Below the pieces are notes generated by a model. The model ran no database searches. It saw only the letters and a program-made list of their open reading frames with translations, and had not been told where the DNA came from. Source: UBA1413 sp964650525 (GTDB lineage: Bacteria > Bacteroidota > Bacteroidia > Bacteroidales > Prolixibacteraceae). From it: a stretch of DNA of 64,000 nucleotides. Each line of letters begins with the position of its first letter. Position 1 is the first letter of the stretch. Of this stretch, positions 8,183 through 16,314 are shown piece after piece. The stretch covers positions 1-64,000 of the forward strand of contig CAZYUA010000003.1 of assembly GCA_964650525.1 (NCBI GenBank), given 5' to 3'. The position numbers and the translations under genes are program-made.

Positions 8183-9466
8183 CTAAGGAATGATGGTTTT
8201 AAGCCTGACCGAAATGGCCCGGGCGTGAGCCTCGAGCTGTTCTGCCCTGGCCATCGATTCGACAACCGGGGCAATATTTATGAGGCCGTTGAGGGTGATC
8301 TCCTGGAAGGTGATTTTCTTCACAAAATGATCCATGTTGACGCCGCTGTACGAGCGGGCCCATCCGTTGGTGGGCAGGGTGTGGTTGGTGCCGGAAGCAT
8401 AGTCGCCGGCACTTTCGGGAGTATAGTTACCCAGGAATACCGAGCCGGCATTGGTAATCCGGGCAGCCATCTCCCCGTAGTTATCGGTGCAGACGATCAG
8501 ATGCTCGGGAGCGTACCAGTTGATGAGGTCCAGCATGGGCTGCTCGCCGCTGAAAATGAGGATGCGGCTGTTTTCCAGAACCCGGCGGGCAGTCTCCTTT
8601 CTGGGAAGTTGTTCCAGTTGCCGGCTCAGGGCAGCTTCTATCCGTTCCAGGAGGAGGTCACCCTTCATGACCAGTAGCACCTGGCTGTCGGGGCCATGTT
8701 CAGCCTGGGAGAGGAGGTCAGCTGCAATGAACTCAGGATGGGAGGTGGCATCGGCGAGAATAGCCACTTCAGAGGGACCTGCCGGCATGTCGATGGCCAC
8801 ATCGGTCATGCTCACCAATTGTTTGGCTGCCATCACGTACTGGTTTCCGGGGCCAAAGAGTTTGTCGGCTTTAGGGGTGACAATGCCGTAGGCCATGGCA
8901 GCGACAGCCTGAACTCCCCCCAGTTTGAAAACCCGGGTAACCCCTGCCAGGCGTGCGGCAAAGAGAATGGCCGGGTGTACCGACCCTCCGGGTGAGGGAG
9001 GCGTACAGAGGAAGATTTCGGGGCATCCTGCCAGTTTTGCCGGCACTGCCAGCATTAGTACCGTGGAGAAAAGTGGCGCCGTACCTCCCGGAATGTAAAG
9101 TCCTACCCGGTCGATGGGTACTGCCTTTTGCCAGCACCAGACCCCGGGCATGGTATTCACCTTGTTCACAGGATGAAGCTGGGTTTGGTGAAACCGGGCG
9201 ATATTGCCTGCAGCCTGACTGATGGCCTCTTTGAGCCTTCCATCGAGTGATGCTGTGGCCTCCTCCATCTCCTTCCCGGTGACCTCCCAATGCTCCGGCA
9301 CACCCCCGTCGAAACGGAGCGTGTATTCCCGCAAGGCATCCTCACCTCTGGATCTCACGTCATCAAGGATGGCCCCCACCTGGCCAAAAAGCTCTGAAGT
9401 GTCAATCAGTGGCCGCTGTAACAAGGCAGGCCATTCCTGCCGCGGAGGATCATAGAAGGTCTTCAT
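8183..9466 (-). CDS. hisD: Histidinol dehydrogenase
   Basis: A 427-residue zinc enzyme that oxidises histidinol to histidine in two NAD-dependent steps. Recognisable blocks are IDRVGLYIPGGTAPLFSTVLM, FGPGNQYVMAAKQLV, IDMPAGPSEV, DLLSQAEHGPDSQ (catalytic and zinc-binding Gln/His) and the terminal YAPEHL, GNYTPESAGDYASGTNHTLPT and SYSGVNMDHFVKKITFQ segments. Length is normal. It lies 29 bases downstream of hisG. Confidence 0.98.
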   Translation of the reverse strand: MKTFYDPPRQEWPALLQRPLIDTSELFGQVGAILDDVRSRGEDALREYTLRFDGGVPEHWEVTGKEMEEATASLDGRLKEAISQAAGNIARFHQTQLHPVNKVNTMPGVWCWQKAVPIDRVGLYIPGGTAPLFSTVLMLAVPAKLAGCPEIFLCTPPSPGGSVHPAILFAARLAGVTRVFKLGGVQAVAAMAYGIVTPKADKLFGPGNQYVMAAKQLVSMTDVAIDMPAGPSEVAILADATSHPEFIAADLLSQAEHGPDSQVLLVMKGDLLLERIEAALSRQLEQLPRKETARRVLENSRILIFSGEQPMLDLINWYAPEHLIVCTDNYGEMAARITNAGSVFLGNYTPESAGDYASGTNHTLPTNGWARSYSGVNMDHFVKKITFQEITLNGLINIAPVVESMARAEQLEAHARAISVRLKTIIP

Positions 9467-9495
9467 CGGGTAAGTTGTTTAACATAAATAAACCA

Positions 9496-10356
9496 CTAAT
9501 AGATCATTTTCTCAATGGGCACCACCAGGATCCCTTCGGCACCTGCCTTTTTCAGTCTCCCGATCACATCCCAGAAGTCCTCCTCGCTGATCACCGAATG
9601 GACCGAACTCCATCCGCTTTCCGCCAGGGGCATAACTGTCGGACTTTTCATACCCGGAAGGATGGCGGTGATAGCAGCGATTTTTTCATCGGGAGCATTC
9701 AGCAGGATGTACTTTTTCCCTTCAGCCCGCTGCACCGACTCGAGGCGGAAGATAAAATCCTCCAGGATCCCGAGTTTGCTGGTCTGGAGCTGCGGGTTGG
9801 CAATCAGGACCGCCTCGGAAGCCATTACCACCTCCACCTCTTTCAGGCGGTTGCTGACAAGGGTGGATCCGCTGCTCACAATGTCAAAGATGGCATCGGC
9901 CAGTCCGATACCCGGGGAGATCTCCACAGAGCCGTTGATGACATGGATGCCGGCATCTATGCTGTTGTCGGTCAGCCACCGGCTCAGGATCCGGGGATAG
10001 GAAGTGGCTATTTTCCTGCCCCGGAACCAGGCTTTCCCCTCATAGGTAAGCTGCTGGGGTATGGCCAGGGAAAGACGGCACCGGCTGAAGCCCAGTCTTT
10101 TGGCGATCCGTACCACCTCATCTTTTTCGACTACCTCGTTTTCTCCCACAATGCCCACATCGGCAGCCCCGCAGGCCACTGTGTGGGGTATGTCATCATC
10201 GCGCAGGTACAGTACCTCAACCGGAAAATTCCTGGCTGGAGATACCAGGTTTCTGCGACCTACGACCAGGCTGATGCCCGCTTCTTCCATCAGCTTTACC
10301 GACCCTTCGTTCAGCCGGCCTTTGGTCTGAAGTGCAATTCTCAGTAAATTCTGCAT
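9496..10356 (-). CDS. hisG: ATP phosphoribosyltransferase (long form)
   Basis: A 286-residue enzyme for the first, committed step of histidine synthesis (ATP + PRPP). It is the long HisG type: the catalytic periplasmic-binding-protein-like part runs to about residue 205 (IALQTKGRL, AADVGIVGENE, DAIFDIVSSGSTLVSNRL with the PRPP-binding loop) and a C-terminal regulatory ACT-like domain occupies about 210-286. Long forms are feedback-inhibited by histidine and need no HisZ. It is the first structural gene of the operon. Its ATG is only 12 bases after the T-run of an attenuator terminator, so its transcription is probably controlled by histidyl-tRNA supply. Confidence 0.97.
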   Translation of the reverse strand: MQNLLRIALQTKGRLNEGSVKLMEEAGISLVVGRRNLVSPARNFPVEVLYLRDDDIPHTVACGAADVGIVGENEVVEKDEVVRIAKRLGFSRCRLSLAIPQQLTYEGKAWFRGRKIATSYPRILSRWLTDNSIDAGIHVINGSVEISPGIGLADAIFDIVSSGSTLVSNRLKEVEVVMASEAVLIANPQLQTSKLGILEDFIFRLESVQRAEGKKYILLNAPDEKIAAITAILPGMKSPTVMPLAESGWSSVHSVISEEDFWDVIGRLKKAGAEGILVVPIEKMIY

Positions 10357-10368
10357 AACTGGTATTAC

Positions 10369-10398
10369 AAAAAAGGCCTACCGCCAATGGTAAGCCTT
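10369..10398 (-). terminator. Attenuator terminator of the his operon
   Basis: On the minus strand the arm aaggcttacc (10398-10389), a 6-base loop and the arm ggtaggcctt (10382-10373) form a 10-bp stem with one G-U pair. It runs directly into a T-run at 10374-10369. This is a complete intrinsic terminator just upstream of hisG, and its 5' arm can pair instead with the upstream segment at 10435-10429. Confidence 0.85.
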
Positions 10399-10426
10399 CA
10401 GGTTTTATTCGATTACAGCAATACAT

Positions 10427-10483
10427 CTAAGGCCTGCCATGCGGTAGGTGATATCCGTGATGCCTGCTTTGATGTGATCGCAT
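10427..10483 (-). CDS. hisL: His operon leader peptide
   Basis: A short ORF of 18 codons in the hisG leader, read MRSHQSRHHGYHLPHGRP then TAG. Five of 18 residues are His (positions 4, 8, 9, 12, 15), far above chance. The stop codon abuts the segment aggcctt (10435-10429), which can pair with the 5' arm of the terminator to form an antiterminator. A ribosome stalled at the His codons leaves that segment free; a ribosome at the stop covers it and lets the terminator form. This is the classic amino-acid attenuator design. Too short for routine gene callers. Confidence 0.85.
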   Translation of the reverse strand: MRSHQSRHHGYHLPHGRP

Positions 10484-10505
10484 ATAGGTTTCAATGCTTT
10501 ACAGG

Positions 10506-10539
10506 CAATATTATCAATAAATCGCTTGTCAACTACAAA
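10506..10539 (-). promoter_or_regulatory. Probable his operon promoter
   Basis: On the minus strand TTTG (10539-10536) is followed by 22 bases and TAATATTG (10513-10506), one mismatch from the Bacteroidota TAnnTTTG box. The start of transcription would be near 10500, just before the leader peptide ATG at 10483, giving a leader of about 145 bases before hisG. Confidence 0.55.
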
Positions 10540-10629
10540 AAACAGTGACAATTTACAAGGTTTTACCTTAAATTAATATTGATTAACCTTGCCCAGGGCT
10601 GCGCATGCTGCCGGGGGGCAGGGAAAAGG

Positions 10630-11325
10630 CTAAAGGCCGGGGGTATGGCTCCCGCGCACCCCGACATACCGCAGTATCACCAGAAACAGGACGGTAGCAA
10701 ATGCCAGTTCCCTGAGTTCGGCCGCCTTCATCAGGTTATATTGCGATGCCAGGACCACGGCAATGATCATTGCCAGGATATGGTGCCAGCAGGGCACCGG
10801 CAACGCGAATTTTGCAACAGTGAGCCGGAAGAATTTACTGTTCCGGACCAGCAACGGTAGGAAGATAAAGTACAGAACCATCCCTGCGGTCAGCAACTGA
10901 GAGAAGACCAGTTTGTTAATTTTGACGCCACCCACGACCAGATTATGGAAGTTGGTCTCTTTTTGCAGGTTTTTTTCGAGGAAGAAATCAGGAGTTTCGA
11001 TGCCAAAGATCCGTTGACCCCAGCTGATCTCCTCTCCTGCGGCAAAGAGAAAGAGCAGTGCCAGTAGAATCCAGGTGATCACCGGGTATAAGCGGTTCTG
11101 TCCTGCCTCTCTGACAGCCTGCACCATGGCCAGGACAGCCGGGGCAAGCAGAAACAGGAAGGTCAGGTACTCAACGAGGCCGTCTTCTTTCAGGAATTCC
11201 AGGAAGGCCTCCTGGCCGCGTGCGGCAACCACAAACCCGGCAATAAGGAAACTTAGCACCATGGCATAGCCTGCCAGGTGGATACCATCCACAAGCGTGG
11301 GTGTTGGGATTTTCTTCAGCATCAT
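10630..11325 (-). CDS. Integral membrane protein, unknown function
   Basis: A 231-residue protein with about six hydrophobic segments (roughly residues 17-35, 50-67, 82-96, 140-158, 173-192 and 207-223). A striking polar block, AAGEEISWGQRIFGIETP, followed by a short NLQ-x-E-x-NFHN stretch, lies between the third and fourth segments near residues 95-130. It looks like a conserved functional loop. I recognise this block as recurring in uncharacterised membrane proteins but cannot name a function. The start is uncertain by one codon (Met1 or Met2). It is divergent from the glycosyltransferase and upstream of the his leader in the same direction, with a separate his promoter between. Confidence 0.7.
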   Translation of the reverse strand: MMLKKIPTPTLVDGIHLAGYAMVLSFLIAGFVVAARGQEAFLEFLKEDGLVEYLTFLFLLAPAVLAMVQAVREAGQNRLYPVITWILLALLFLFAAGEEISWGQRIFGIETPDFFLEKNLQKETNFHNLVVGGVKINKLVFSQLLTAGMVLYFIFLPLLVRNSKFFRLTVAKFALPVPCWHHILAMIIAVVLASQYNLMKAAELRELAFATVLFLVILRYVGVRGSHTPGL

Positions 11326-11418
11326 GGATGCAAAAATAGGAAAATAAGGCTTAAACAGGCTATTAACGGTTTCACAGCGGGAAAATGGTAGTATCTTCGC
11401 GCCGTCATCAGGAAAAAG

Positions 11419-13077
11419 ATGGAAAAGATACAGAAGGGGGTGCTGACCCTGAACCCGGCATTCTGGTGGATGGCCGCGATTCTGTTTATCGTGATCATCG
11501 GCACCATGCTGCCATTGCCCATGGTTATCAATGCTGCCAAGTATGCCCAGGTAAGCCGGGAGATCCTGGAAAGCGGAGACTGGATCAACCTGACCATCGG
11601 CGGAGAAGCCTACGACCAGAAGCCACCGCTTTTATTCTGGCTGGGGTCGTTATTTTTTTCCGTCTTTGGCGTCTCCACGGCAGCCTGGAAACTGGGGGTC
11701 CTGGCAGTATCGGCAGGAGGTGTTTACGCTACCTACCGGTTGGGGAAGCTGCTCTACGGGGAGTTAGCCGGCAGGCTGGCAGCCTTCTTCTGGGCATGCA
11801 GCCTCGGGTTTCTTTACTACCATAACGATATTCATACCGACACCCTCCTGGCCGACACCGTAATTTTTTCAGTCTGGCAACTGGCTGCCTTTTTCAGGGA
11901 TAAAAAGAAGATCCATTTTTACCTGGGCATTGCCGGAGTTGGGCTTTCCATGCTGGCCAAAGGCCCTGTAGGTCTGGCAATACCGGCATTTGCCACAGGA
12001 ACCCATCTTCTGCTCCACCGGCAATGGAAAGAAATTTTCCACACCCGCTGGCTCATAGCCATCCTGATCGTAGCGCTCATGATTACGCCTGCCTTATGGG
12101 GGCTCTTCAACCAGTTCGGCACCGAAGGCATCAAGTTCTACTTCTGGACCAACAATATGGGAAGGATCACCGGCTCCTATTACGGAAAGAACAACGACCT
12201 GTTTTTTTATCTCCACACCATGATCTACCTGCTGGCCCCCTTCACCGTTTTTGCTGTGGCTGGGCTGGTGAAAAATGTGGCGACGCTGTTCCGGTCTGCA
12301 GCCAGGAAGAAAACCCCGGTTGAATATTATACCTCAGGGGCTATTGTATTTTTCCTGGTCATCCTTTCCATCGCCAAAACAAAAAACCCGCATTACCTGC
12401 TTCCGGTGATGCCTTTTTTCATGATCCTCGCAGCCAGGTTTATGCTTTCGGTCTCTTCAGGTGAAACCGGGACGCTGCTGCGTAAAGCCGCTATGGGGTT
12501 TAACTTTTTTCTGGCCGCGGTCCTGTGGATCATCCTTCTCCTATTTATGCTCTGGCTCTTTCCCGAAAGGGAAGCATGGATCTGGGCAGGGCTTGTTATT
12601 TTCATGGTCCTGATGGTAGTTTCCGCCACGAAATACCACGGAGTATCCAAACAGGTAGCCCTGCTTTCGGTAGCCCTGTTTGCCTTTCTGTTCAGCCTCA
12701 ATGTAAGTATTTACCCAAAGCTCGCAGATTACCATGCCCCTTTCAGGGCGATACAAACGTACAATGAGAAATCTCTTCCCGGCGAGGAAATGCACCTGTT
12801 TATGCATGGTTCCAGAAACTGGGAAATCTTTTTTTACACAAGGGACCCGGGACTCTATTTCGGATCGCCGGACAGTTTACCCGCCTTGCTCAGGCACAAC
12901 AACGACTGGGTTTTTACGGATACCAAAGGCTGCGAGGCAATCATAAAGGCGGCCGGCAACGCACGCATCGTTGAAGAATACAAACACAACAGCCTGAGCC
13001 AGATCAGGCTTCCCTTTCTTCTACCCAAAACCAGGGAATCGAAGCTGGGAAAGAGATTTTTGATAAAGTTGCCTTAA
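11419..13077 (+). CDS. ArnT-like glycosyltransferase (PMT family)
   Basis: A 552-residue multi-pass membrane glycosyltransferase of the GT-C fold (PMT_2/ArnT-like), which uses polyprenyl-phosphate sugars to modify lipid A, lipids or proteins on the periplasmic side. Seen: the first extracytoplasmic loop with the expected acidic region (YAQVSREILESGDW and YDQKPPLLFW), LAKGPVGL, about 11-12 hydrophobic segments, and a soluble C-terminal part after residue 430. TATCTTCG at 11392-11399, preceded by TTTC 18 bases upstream, may be its promoter. It is single, with no partner genes for aminoarabinose synthesis, so the sugar and acceptor are unknown. Confidence 0.88.
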   Translation: MEKIQKGVLTLNPAFWWMAAILFIVIIGTMLPLPMVINAAKYAQVSREILESGDWINLTIGGEAYDQKPPLLFWLGSLFFSVFGVSTAAWKLGVLAVSAGGVYATYRLGKLLYGELAGRLAAFFWACSLGFLYYHNDIHTDTLLADTVIFSVWQLAAFFRDKKKIHFYLGIAGVGLSMLAKGPVGLAIPAFATGTHLLLHRQWKEIFHTRWLIAILIVALMITPALWGLFNQFGTEGIKFYFWTNNMGRITGSYYGKNNDLFFYLHTMIYLLAPFTVFAVAGLVKNVATLFRSAARKKTPVEYYTSGAIVFFLVILSIAKTKNPHYLLPVMPFFMILAARFMLSVSSGETGTLLRKAAMGFNFFLAAVLWIILLLFMLWLFPEREAWIWAGLVIFMVLMVVSATKYHGVSKQVALLSVALFAFLFSLNVSIYPKLADYHAPFRAIQTYNEKSLPGEEMHLFMHGSRNWEIFFYTRDPGLYFGSPDSLPALLRHNNDWVFTDTKGCEAIIKAAGNARIVEEYKHNSLSQIRLPFLLPKTRESKLGKRFLIKLP

Positions 13078-13088
13078 ACAAAAGGGTT

Positions 13089-13400
13089 TCAGAGCGATTT
13101 GAACCACTCCTGAAACTTCAGCCCGATCCACGGTACCGGCTTCATTTCTCCTGAAATGGACCATATCAGGCTCATAAGCCAGAATATGAAGAGGATAATG
13201 CATCCTACCACCCATACGATCTGACCAAGGATAGGAATAATGTTAAAAATTCCCAGGACAAAACCGGCCAGCAGAAGCCCCAGGTTTTGCCGGATGTAGT
13301 AACTGGCAAACTCTTCCTTCTGATTCATGTTGATGACCAGGGCAATGACCCACCCGATGCCGAACAGATGGGATACAATGGCTTTTGTTTTTGCATCCAT
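13089..13400 (-). CDS. DUF4870/Tic20-like small membrane protein
   Basis: A 103-residue protein with three hydrophobic segments (about residues 10-22, 38-60 and 60-80). Its pattern KAIVSHLFGIGWVIALVIN, then SYYIRQNLGLLL and NIIPILGQIVWVVG matches the DUF4870/Tic20-like family of small membrane proteins. The function is not established. The start was moved to the ATG at 13400, since the longer frame covers an A/T-rich promoter region: TATTTTTG at 13429-13422 (minus strand) with CTTG 22 bases upstream. It converges on the glycosyltransferase gene. Confidence 0.8.
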   Translation of the reverse strand: MDAKTKAIVSHLFGIGWVIALVINMNQKEEFASYYIRQNLGLLLAGFVLGIFNIIPILGQIVWVVGCIILFIFWLMSLIWSISGEMKPVPWIGLKFQEWFKSL

Positions 13401-13421
13401 AAATTTGAATTTAAGTTTTAT

Positions 13422-13455
13422 CAAAAATAAATAATTTGACCGATTAAATAACAAG
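13422..13455 (-). promoter_or_regulatory. Promoter of the DUF4870-like gene
   Basis: On the minus strand CTTG (13455-13452), 22 bases, then TATTTTTG (13429-13422), a perfect TAnnTTTG box. The ATG at 13400 follows 21 bases later. Confidence 0.5.
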
Positions 13456-13586
13456 ATAATAAAAAAACAGGGAATGGGAAAATAAACCGGTAAATTGCGT
13501 TGCCGGAATTCAAACGGCAGCCGGGGCCGGAGCGACAGACCTGCTATAAGGTATCCTGGCGCCAACTGTAAAAAACACATCTTCCG

Positions 13587-14144
13587 ATGTTTGAAAAAGA
13601 CTACCTGATGCGCCAGCTGATGCAGTTGCTGGAAGTTTTACAAAAGATCCTGATCCACCGGAAGAGGGGGGAAAAGGAGCAGGCCTTGGAGCAGGCGGAC
13701 TATTTTTACCGCATTCTGGAGCTGGAAGGCGATCCGTTAAGCTTTTCGTTGGCTGATATGATGCGATGGATGGTTGACGAAAAGAAGATGACCAACAGCC
13801 AGCTCGAGTTGGCAGCCTTTGTCATGAAAGAGCAGGGAGAGATGGAAGAGGAGGAATCGCGGCGGAGGAACTATTTCGTACGGGCTTGTTTCATCCTTGA
13901 AAAAGTGGAGCAGGAGAGCATTATCTTCTCCATGGAACGGGTGATGAAACTGGGGGAGATGAAGGGTTATCTGTCAGAGAAAGAAGATGAGCACACCGCC
14001 CACGGTGATAAGGGCTCCGGCCATTTCTTTCCAGGTGATCCGTTCGTGGAAGAGGATCACGGCGGGAGGGATGATAAGGACAGGGACGATGGCCATGATG
14101 GTGGCAGCGATGCCGGTGCTGGTATGCTGGACCGCCAGGAGTGA
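13587..14144 (+). CDS. Helical hypothetical protein with antisense tail
   Basis: A 185-residue frame I do not recognise. The first 129 residues are protein-like: mostly helical and charged, beginning MFEKDYLMRQLMQLLEVLQKIL, with regular hydrophobic spacing and no signal or membrane segment. From about residue 130 the composition changes abruptly to a Gly/Asp/His-rich string; that part (13974 onward) is exactly antisense to the end of the EamA transporter gene. The natural protein probably ended near 13975 and the stop was lost, or a frameshift is present. The first part alone may be the functional unit. Confidence 0.6.
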   Translation: MFEKDYLMRQLMQLLEVLQKILIHRKRGEKEQALEQADYFYRILELEGDPLSFSLADMMRWMVDEKKMTNSQLELAAFVMKEQGEMEEEESRRRNYFVRACFILEKVEQESIIFSMERVMKLGEMKGYLSEKEDEHTAHGDKGSGHFFPGDPFVEEDHGGRDDKDRDDGHDGGSDAGAGMLDRQE

Positions 14145-14882
14145 GAAGGAGACGCCAAGAAAGGGACCGAAGAGGGATCCGAGGGCAATCCGTTTCATGG
14201 CGCTTTTATGATGGAGGGCTCGAAGGAGAGCGCCTCCTTTTTTAAAGATGAGGATGATAATGGCAAAGCCTATAATGCCGGTGAGTACCCTTATCTGGGC
14301 GGAGGCAAAGGCGTCGAAATTGCCCATGCCCTTTTTGCTGAGTACAAGACCGGCAGCCTGACCTGCGGCACCGCCCAGGGCCAGCAGGATTCCTCCCAAA
14401 GAGTGCGAGGTGGTCCACCGAAGCGATTTCAGTCCGTTGCTGTTTCCTGCTTTGCGTTTCAGAACCACCAGTGAGATCCCGGCCAGGGTGACAGCCATGC
14501 CGAGCCAGTTCAGGAGCGATAACCGTTCATCCAGCACCATCCATCCGATCAGGGCGGTCAGGGGCGGCGACAGCGACATGACCAGCATCGACACACGAGC
14601 CCCGATGACCACAAATGCCTGGAATAACAGCAGGTCGCCAATGACAAAGCCTATCAATCCCGAGAGGCTGAGCCAGAACCACCGCTCACCTCCTGCATCG
14701 AGGGGAAGGGGTGAACCCCGCGTGATCTGCAGATACAAGGTGTAAAAAAGAAACGCAAGCACCAGGCGGATGAGGTTCACAGGCAAAGAGCCCACCTTCT
14801 TACCGGCCGACTCGAACGACAAACTCGTGATGGTCCAGAAAACGGCGGTACACAGAGCAGCTATCTCACCTGCATACTTCAT
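13974..14882 (-). CDS. EamA/DMT-family transporter
   Basis: A 302-residue member of the drug/metabolite transporter superfamily with ten hydrophobic segments in two EamA repeats (about residues 5-140 and 160-300). Each repeat ends with the usual WMVLDERLSLLNWLGMAVTLAGI and VILFHERITWKEMAGALITVGG patterns. Such proteins export or import small metabolites such as amino acids or purines; the substrate cannot be predicted. Its last 171 bases overlap the end of the convergent helical hypothetical gene. Confidence 0.9.
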   Translation of the reverse strand: MKYAGEIAALCTAVFWTITSLSFESAGKKVGSLPVNLIRLVLAFLFYTLYLQITRGSPLPLDAGGERWFWLSLSGLIGFVIGDLLLFQAFVVIGARVSMLVMSLSPPLTALIGWMVLDERLSLLNWLGMAVTLAGISLVVLKRKAGNSNGLKSLRWTTSHSLGGILLALGGAAGQAAGLVLSKKGMGNFDAFASAQIRVLTGIIGFAIIILIFKKGGALLRALHHKSAMKRIALGSLFGPFLGVSFSLLAVQHTSTGIAATIMAIVPVLIIPPAVILFHERITWKEMAGALITVGGVLIFFL

Positions 14883-15085
14883 CAGGTCTCTTTAATTCCG
14901 TTAAATTGAAAACCCTGGGATGTCCGGTACCAGCAGCGAATGACCATGAACCCGCCGGTTACCGCTGAGCAGGGTAATACCGCAGTGAGTGCCGGGATGC
15001 CGGGTGACAGCATCCAGGGAAAGGGTAAAGCACACTGCCCCTCCTCCGGCAGAGAAGGAGCAGCGGCAGATCTTGCGCGACGGGT

Positions 15086-16180
15086 TTAAGGCAGCAGTTC
15101 CGCCATTTTTTCACGGAGAGCAGCATCGCGGAGGTTCCGGGCGATAATCTTACCTGTCCGGTCGACCAGGAAATTGGCCGGAATGCTGTTAACGGCATAG
15201 AGCCTGGCCGCTTCGTTCTGCCAGTACTTCAGGTCAGACACCTGGGTCCAGTCCAGTTTATCGTCGGCAATAGCCTTGAGCCACCGGTCACGATCCTGGT
15301 CTAGCGAAACGCCCAGGACGCCGAATCCTTTGGCTTTGTAGTCGTTATAGACAGCCACAACATTTGGGTTTTCCTGGCGGCAGGGCCCGCACCAGGCTGC
15401 CCAGAAATCGATCAGGGTATAGGTATTTTGGGAATAGACACCGGAGAGTTTCACCGGTTTTCCATCGGGGTCGTTTTGTTCAAAGTCAGGGGCCATCTGG
15501 CCCACCGCCACCTTTTTAAGGATTTCAATCCTTTCTTTCAGGGCAATTACCGCGGGGACCACAGCCAATCGGGGATCAAGGCCGGAAACCAGACTGTCAA
15601 GGGTTGGCACCTCCTGGGAGTATTGCACCTGGCTCAGCAAATGGGGAGTGACCCAGGAGGCCGGATTCTTCCGGATAAAGTCGAGCATGGTACTTTCCTG
15701 ACTGTCGAAAAAAGCCCGTGCTTCATCCATGAGGCTACGTCCGCGCACCGTGTCACCACTCTGCATGGCTGCCTGATACTCCCCGTATTTGGCCATTCCC
15801 TCCTCTTCTGCTTTGTTAAGAATTGCCGTGACAGACTGATATTCGTCGTTCACCGGAGAACCGGAAATCCGCAGGTTACGCAACGAATCCACATGGCCTG
15901 ACACCTTGATGCCGGTATTTTCGACAAATAAAAGCCCTTTCTGGTTTTTCCCCTCGACCGATAAGTAATAGATTTCGGGGAATTCGACCTTTCCTTCCAG
16001 GAGAGCGGTTCCATCGACAAACTCGGCGGTGTCGCGGGCGACAAAAATGCCGTCCTGTCGTTGTTCCAGGTATACCTTACCGGCAGCACCGGTGAGGTTT
16101 ACTTCGATCTTGTATCCTGAGGGTTTCGTGCAGGCAAAGGCCATGGCTGCCAGCACTGCAACAATAAACAGTTTTTTCAT
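15086..16180 (-). CDS. DUF4369/TlpA-type thioredoxin lipoprotein
   Basis: A 364-residue exported protein. The signal segment ends in AMAFAC at residue 18, which could be a lipobox. A DUF4369-like beta domain (about 25-125) is followed by a helical linker (125-225) and a TlpA/AhpC-TSA thioredoxin domain (about 235-364). Its redox motif is FWAAWCGPCRQENPN and its cis-Pro region SIPANFLVDRTGKII. Proteins of this layout are common in Bacteroidota and act as envelope thiol-disulfide reductases. Start set at the Met just before the signal peptide, three codons inside the longest frame. The C-terminal half closely resembles the thioredoxin gene at 53069-53593, so the two are paralogues. Divergent from the Nudix regulator. 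Confidence 0.9.
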   Translation of the reverse strand: MKKLFIVAVLAAMAFACTKPSGYKIEVNLTGAAGKVYLEQRQDGIFVARDTAEFVDGTALLEGKVEFPEIYYLSVEGKNQKGLLFVENTGIKVSGHVDSLRNLRISGSPVNDEYQSVTAILNKAEEEGMAKYGEYQAAMQSGDTVRGRSLMDEARAFFDSQESTMLDFIRKNPASWVTPHLLSQVQYSQEVPTLDSLVSGLDPRLAVVPAVIALKERIEILKKVAVGQMAPDFEQNDPDGKPVKLSGVYSQNTYTLIDFWAAWCGPCRQENPNVVAVYNDYKAKGFGVLGVSLDQDRDRWLKAIADDKLDWTQVSDLKYWQNEAARLYAVNSIPANFLVDRTGKIIARNLRDAALREKMAELLP

Positions 16181-16314
16181 TTCTTGCATTTGTTAATGGT
16201 TTGGGACAAAAATACCCATTTATACAAAACATCGACAGAAATTCCATCAAAGTTAACATTACAACTCTGGAGCAGTTTCGCCAATTATGTATATTTTTGT
16301 TGAAATGCTGCTGT

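Noticed and set aside
9409..10347. 312-residue plus-strand frame opposite hisG
   Set aside because: Antisense shadow of hisG with no recognisable domain.
10405..10440. MAGLRCIAVIE frame in the hisG leader
   Set aside because: It is in a different frame from the His-rich leader peptide and carries no His; the longer frame extending upstream has no ATG.
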